Positions 24,099 through 27,190 of a stretch of DNA of 27,190 nt are shown in pieces (positions within the stretch are counted from its first letter, which is position 1; every line of letters begins with the position of its first letter). The notes beneath the pieces were generated by a model that searched no databases, had not been told where the DNA came from, and saw only the letters and a program-made list of their open reading frames with translations. This DNA is from JACMNW01 sp043721855 (lineage in GTDB: Bacteria > Pseudomonadota > Alphaproteobacteria > Rhodobacterales > Rhodobacteraceae): assembly GCA_043721855.1 (NCBI GenBank), contig JAYSPY010000044.1:1-27190 (forward strand), in the 5' to 3' direction. A program made the position numbers and the translations under genes.

Positions 24099-24198
24099 CG
24101 TGGTGCGTTGATTCTGGGCCGTAACCAATTCTTTGATGGCAAGATTTTTGATCCTGCAGTCGTTGGATGATGAAATTTTGGGCGTAATTGCTGCATTG

Positions 24199-24214
24199 CG
24201 GCATTGGGTGTGCA
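24199..24214 (+). promoter_or_regulatory. Candidate sigma-54 (-24/-12) promoter of the nrt operon
   Basis: CGGCATTGGGTGTGCA matches the TGGCAC-N5-TTGCA consensus at GGCA and TGCA, with the required 12-base spacing from GG to GC. It mismatches at three flanking positions. The predicted start is about 24225, which leaves the whole leader switch transcribed. NtrC-dependent promoters of this class often drive nitrate assimilation operons. No clear NtrC site was found upstream. Confidence 0.45.
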
Positions 24215-24275
24215 AGACGACAGAAATCTGCACCAACCTGACTTGACGCATGTCGCCCGGCGCGCGCAGATTACG

Positions 24276-24339
24276 GTCAGAAGCTGCAATGGCGTGGCTT
24301 CTGACATCCCAAAAATCGGGATTATGGGCATGGCCGCCT
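24276..24339 (+). promoter_or_regulatory. ANTAR (NasT) target RNA: two hairpins with A1/G4 hexaloops
   Basis: Hairpin P1 has a 12-pair stem (24276-24287 with 24294-24305): nine perfect pairs, two wobbles and a C-G closing pair. Its six-base loop is AATGGC (24288-24293). Hairpin P2 pairs GGGC (24326-24329) with GCCT (24336-24339) around the loop ATGGCC (24330-24335). Both loops have A at position 1 and G at position 4, the signature of RNA motifs bound by ANTAR proteins. A 20-base linker separates them. P2 takes up eight bases of the 5' arm of the terminator that follows, so NasT binding to P2 would prevent terminator formation. Pairing was worked out by hand. Confidence 0.85.
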
Positions 24340-24388
24340 GACCAGTCGCAGCTTTTGCGGCGTGAGTCAGCGGCCTTTTTTCGTTTTT
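24332..24388 (+). terminator. Regulated intrinsic terminator in the nrt leader
   Basis: GGCCGC-C-TGAC (24332-24342, one bulged C) pairs with GTCAGCGGCC (24366-24375). An inner stem GTCGCA/TGCGGC (24345-24350 with 24356-24361) caps it. The 3' arm is followed directly by TTTTTTCGTTTTT (24376-24388). It lies 40 bases upstream of the nrtA start. Its 5' arm overlaps hairpin P2 of the ANTAR target, so the two structures exclude each other. Confidence 0.88.
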
Positions 24389-24428
24389 GCGGGACTCTAA
24401 CCCGCCTTCAGTTACAGGACAGCCAGAC

Positions 24429-25790
24429 ATGATCCGTATTGCCACCCTTCTTACATCCGCAGCCATTCTGGCAGGCCCCGCTTTTGCCGAAACGCCTGGC
24501 ATTGAAAAAGACGAATTGACGCTTGGATTTATCAAGCTGACAGACATGGCGCCGTTGGCGATTGCCAAGGAAAAGGGGTTTTTTGAGGATGAGGGACTGT
24601 CCGTTACCCTTGTGGCGCAGTCAAACTGGAAGGTTTTGCTGGACGGCGTGGTGTCGGGTGAATTGGACGGCGCGCATATGCTGGCCGGGCAACCGATTGC
24701 GGCCACGATTGGGTATGGCACCAAAGCCGCGTTGATCACGCCGCTTTCGATGGATCTGAACGGCAACGCCATCACCGTATCCAACGCAGTGTGGGAGGCG
24801 ATGAAGCCGAATGTGGCGCTGGACGCTGATGGCAAGCCCGTGCATCCCATTCCGGCATCTGCATTGAAACCTGTGGTGGACAGCTATGCAGCCGAGGGCA
24901 AGCCGTTCAATCTGGGCATGGTATTTCCGGTATCGACACATAATTACGAACTGCGCTATTGGCTGGCGGCGGGCGGGATAAACCCCGGCTTTTACAGCAC
25001 CGATGATGTGTCTGGCCAAATTGGCGGCGATGTTCTGATTTCGGTCACCCCGCCACCGCAGATGCCTGCGACGCTGGAAGCAGGCACTATTCTTGGCTAT
25101 GCGGTGGGCGAGCCGTGGAATCAGGCGGCCGTGGCCAAGGGCATCGGCGTGCCGGTGATCACCGATGCCGATATCTGGAAGAACAACCCTGAAAAGGTAT
25201 TCGGCATGACGGCGGAATTTGCCGCCGCCAACCCGAACACCACGCTGGCGTTGACCAAGGCCTTGATCCGCGCGGCCATCTGGCTGGACGAAGGCGACAA
25301 CGCCAATCGTGCCGAAGCGGTGGAGATTTTGGCGCGGCCCGAGTATGTGGGTGCGGATGCCGCGGTGATCGCCAATTCGATGACCGGCACGTTTGAGTAT
25401 GAAAAAGGCGACAAACGCCCGGCACCGGATTTCAACGTGTTTTTCCGCTATAACGCGACCTTCCCCTATGCGTCGGATGCGGTCTGGTATCTGACGCAAA
25501 TGCGCCGTTGGGGGCAGATTGCCGAAGTAAAACCAGACGCTTGGTATGATGAAACCGCCAAGTCGGTGTATAAATCCGACCTCTATGTTGCCGCCGCACA
25601 GGCCGTGATTGCCGACGGCAATGCCACCGCCGACATGTTCGATTTTGATGTCGACGGCTACCGCGAGCCTGTGGCCGATTTCATCGACGGTGTGCCTTAT
25701 GATGGCAAAGCGCCCAACGCCTATATCGACGCTTTGGTCATTGGGTTGAAGGGCAACCAAACGGTTGCCGGCGGCGAAATCGTCAACTGA
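24429..25790 (+). CDS. nrtA: Nitrate ABC transporter substrate-binding protein
   Basis: This 453-residue periplasmic nitrate/nitrite-binding protein belongs to the NrtA/NasF/CmpA family. A signal peptide (MIRIATLLTSAAILAGPAFA) is followed by a cleavage site before ETPG. The mature part reads LTLGFIKLTDMAPLAIAKEKGFFEDEGLSV, then AHMLAGQPIAATIGYGTKA, the LISVTPPPQMPATLEAGTILGYAVGEPWN block that contacts the bound anion, and a long C-terminal extension typical of nitrate binders. ATG 24429 is preceded by AGGAC about nine bases back and lies 40 bases after the leader terminator. A hairpin follows the gene. Expression should depend on NasT-mediated readthrough of the leader. Confidence 0.94.
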   Translation: MIRIATLLTSAAILAGPAFAETPGIEKDELTLGFIKLTDMAPLAIAKEKGFFEDEGLSVTLVAQSNWKVLLDGVVSGELDGAHMLAGQPIAATIGYGTKAALITPLSMDLNGNAITVSNAVWEAMKPNVALDADGKPVHPIPASALKPVVDSYAAEGKPFNLGMVFPVSTHNYELRYWLAAGGINPGFYSTDDVSGQIGGDVLISVTPPPQMPATLEAGTILGYAVGEPWNQAAVAKGIGVPVITDADIWKNNPEKVFGMTAEFAAANPNTTLALTKALIRAAIWLDEGDNANRAEAVEILARPEYVGADAAVIANSMTGTFEYEKGDKRPAPDFNVFFRYNATFPYASDAVWYLTQMRRWGQIAEVKPDAWYDETAKSVYKSDLYVAAAQAVIADGNATADMFDFDVDGYREPVADFIDGVPYDGKAPNAYIDALVIGLKGNQTVAGGEIVN

Positions 25791-25801
25791 TCACACCAAT
25801 A

Positions 25802-25823
25802 TCGCGGCGCACATGTGCCGCGA
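25802..25823 (+). other. Hairpin between nrtA and nrtB
   Basis: TCGCGGC (25802-25808) pairs perfectly with GCCGCGA (25817-25823) around an eight-base loop. There is no T-run, so it is more likely a 3' stabilising structure that raises nrtA mRNA over nrtB, as is common after binding-protein genes of ABC importers, than a full terminator. Confidence 0.65.
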
Positions 25824-25847
25824 CACCCGCTTTTCGGAGGACGCAAT

Positions 25848-26930
25848 TTGACTGCCATCGACCCGACCCAGATCCGTAGTGATGCCGCCGAGACCCGACG
25901 CGCCAAACGATTTTCAGTCATCAACATGTTGGATGGTTGGTTCAAAGTCTTTGGGTTGCCATGGTTTACGCCGGTTTTGAAAATTCTTGCGGGTGATGCG
26001 CCCAAAGCCCATCTTCGCGATCTTTGGCGTCTGCTGGGGGTGCCGCTGGCGGCTATTCTGGGGTTTCTGGCACTTTGGGCGCTGCTTGCACCCACAGTAC
26101 AAACGTCGCTTGGGGCCATTCCTGGGCCGGGGCAAGTCTGGCAACAGGCCGTTGTCTTGCACAACGATGCAGCGGCCGAGGGCGTGAAGGAAGCCGAGTT
26201 TTATGCAAAGCAAGACAGCAAAAACGCAGAGCTGGTTGCTGCGGGGAAAGCGGACGACGTAAAATCGCGCGTCTACACCGGCAAGCCTGCTTACTATCAG
26301 CAAATCTGGACCTCGATCAAAACGGTGTTTGCAGGATTTTTGTTCGCCACGGCAATCGCGGTGCCGCTTGGCATTGTGTCGGGCTTGTCGCCACTGACCA
26401 ATGCCGCGATCAACCCGCTGGTGCAGATTTTCAAGCCCGTCTCGCCGCTGGCGTGGTTGCCGATTGTGACTATGGTTGTATCAGCGGCCTATGCGGGGGG
26501 CGAGGGCGGGGTGTCAAAATCCTTCCTGATTTCGGCCATCACGGTGACGCTGTGTTCGCTTTGGCCGACGCTGATCAACACGGCACTGGGCGTGGCGTCG
26601 ATTGACAAGGATCTGGTTAATGTGGGCCGGGTTTTGAAGCTGTCACCTTGGGTCAAAGTGACCCGGTTGGTGCTGCCATCGGCGCTGCCGCTGATTTTCA
26701 CAGGGTTGCGGCTGTCGCTTGGGGTGGGCTGGATGGTGTTGATTGCGGCTGAAATGCTGGCGCAAAACCCCGGCCTTGGCAAATTCGTCTGGGATGAGTT
26801 TCAGAATGGCTCACAAGACAGCCTGGCCCGGATCATGGTCGCCGTGCTGGCCATCGGCATCATCGGCTTTCTGTTAGACCGGGTGATGTTCGCGCTGCAA
26901 TCGCTGTTCACCTTTTCGAACAACCGGTGA
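25848..26930 (+). CDS. nrtB: Nitrate ABC transporter permease
   Basis: This 360-residue inner-membrane permease belongs to the NrtB/SsuC/TauC type (binding-protein-dependent transport family). A membrane segment at about 65-85 (LLGVPLAAILGFLALWALLAPT) is followed by a charged, mainly soluble stretch (residues 100-145, EGVKEAEFYAKQDSKNAEL). Next come about five helices and the coupling EAA-loop region (NVGRVLKLSPWVKVTRLVLPSALPLIFTGLRLSLGVGWM). I chose TTG 25848 because GGAGG lies seven bases upstream and the text MTAIDPTQIR follows. An in-frame ATG at 25815 lies inside the hairpin and has no ribosome site. It is separated from nrtA by 57 bases and from nrtC by five. Confidence 0.92.
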   Translation: MTAIDPTQIRSDAAETRRAKRFSVINMLDGWFKVFGLPWFTPVLKILAGDAPKAHLRDLWRLLGVPLAAILGFLALWALLAPTVQTSLGAIPGPGQVWQQAVVLHNDAAAEGVKEAEFYAKQDSKNAELVAAGKADDVKSRVYTGKPAYYQQIWTSIKTVFAGFLFATAIAVPLGIVSGLSPLTNAAINPLVQIFKPVSPLAWLPIVTMVVSAAYAGGEGGVSKSFLISAITVTLCSLWPTLINTALGVASIDKDLVNVGRVLKLSPWVKVTRLVLPSALPLIFTGLRLSLGVGWMVLIAAEMLAQNPGLGKFVWDEFQNGSQDSLARIMVAVLAIGIIGFLLDRVMFALQSLFTFSNNR

Positions 26931-26935
26931 TCCGC

Positions 26936-27190
26936 ATGGCCATCCTTGAATTTACAAACGTTTCAAAGGGCTACGGCGACCGCACCGTGCTGCGCAACCT
27001 GTCGCTGAGCGTCAAGGACGGCGAATTCCTCGCCATCCTCGGCTTTTCCGGTTCTGGCAAAACCACGCTGATCAACCTCATGGCCGGTCTGACCCTGCCC
27101 GATCACGGCGTGGTCAGCTTCAAGGGCACCCCCCTCACCGGCCCCGGCCCGGTGACAGGCGCCCCTTTGAAGCGCACCTGCCCCTTGTCG
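26936..27190 (+). CDS. nrtC: Nitrate ABC transporter ATP-binding protein (5' part, runs off the window)
   Basis: The first 85 codons of the importer ATPase are present: MAILEFTNVSKGYGDRTVLRNLSL gives the A-loop region, and LGFSGSGKTT at residues 37-46 gives the Walker A motif. The gene starts five bases after the nrtB stop. The last 20 or so codons do not continue into the expected Q-loop (a VFQ-type motif after GPGP); the frame reads GPGPVTGAPLKRTCPLS instead. This could be a sequencing error near an assembly end or a real change. The frame itself stays open to the window edge. The symbol is by position; nrtD or nasD are alternative names. Confidence 0.85.
   Translation, partial: MAILEFTNVSKGYGDRTVLRNLSLSVKDGEFLAILGFSGSGKTTLINLMAGLTLPDHGVVSFKGTPLTGPGPVTGAPLKRTCPLS

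Noticed and set aside
24192..24203. Alternative ANTAR hairpin with loop ATTGCG
   Set aside because: It has only a three-pair stem, lies upstream of the likely transcript start, and is about 70 bases from P1.
24244..24272. Sigma-70 promoter TTGACG with CAGATT at 17-base spacing
   Set aside because: The -10 is poor (3 of 6), and transcription would start at about 24279, inside hairpin P1, destroying the leader switch.

Overview
The window looks like chromosomal DNA of an alphaproteobacterium, most likely of the Rhodobacterales (Rhodobacter/Roseobacter type). This rests on GC-rich coding with the usual codon bias, protein matches recalled for that order (CarB, the methylmalonyl-CoA epimerase/DUF1467 pair, a small 79-residue conserved protein) and a short intergenic repeat of a type I associate with that family. 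No database search was possible, so family calls come from sequence motifs and recalled homologues.

Layout. 1-508: accessory DNA. It holds the 3' end of an IS5-type transposase, then a 5'-truncated lower-GC reading frame whose stop lies inside the 3' end of carB. 497-5928 (minus): carB, a DUF3147 membrane protein, and an APC-family amino-acid permease followed by a strong hairpin terminator. 6199-7952 (plus): pabB and pabC overlap and make p-aminobenzoate for folate. 7899-9152 (minus): a cyclopropane-fatty-acid synthase whose 3' end overlaps pabC. 9385-12657 (plus): aspS, a DUF1993 protein and a GNAT acetyltransferase; aspS carries an in-frame insert of about 90 codons with foreign codon usage. 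12674-16879: mixed-strand housekeeping and accessory genes (response regulator, methylmalonyl-CoA epimerase, DUF1467, nitroreductase, histone-deacetylase-like amidohydrolase, small transporter, small conserved protein). 17015-18210: an M48 lipoprotein peptidase and diacylglycerol kinase. 18211-20525: rimO flanked by two repeat-rich or decayed intergenic stretches. 20526-22266: efp and epmA, divergent; EpmA modifies a lysine of EF-P.

22417-27190: a nitrate assimilation locus. nasT (receiver-ANTAR RNA-binding antiterminator) and nasS (cytoplasmic nitrate sensor) overlap translationally. They are followed by a 330-bp leader and by nrtA, nrtB and the start of nrtC (nitrate ABC importer). The leader contains a complete readable control switch. 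There is a candidate sigma-54 promoter, then two hairpins that each end in a six-base loop with A at position 1 and G at position 4 (the ANTAR target signature), then an intrinsic terminator whose 5' arm is shared with the second hairpin. The gene order and RNA architecture together predict nitrate-dependent antitermination by NasT after release from NasS.

The two items I rate highest are this leader switch, which is an instance of a known mechanism but readable base by base, and the foreign-looking insertion inside aspS, for which I know no description.
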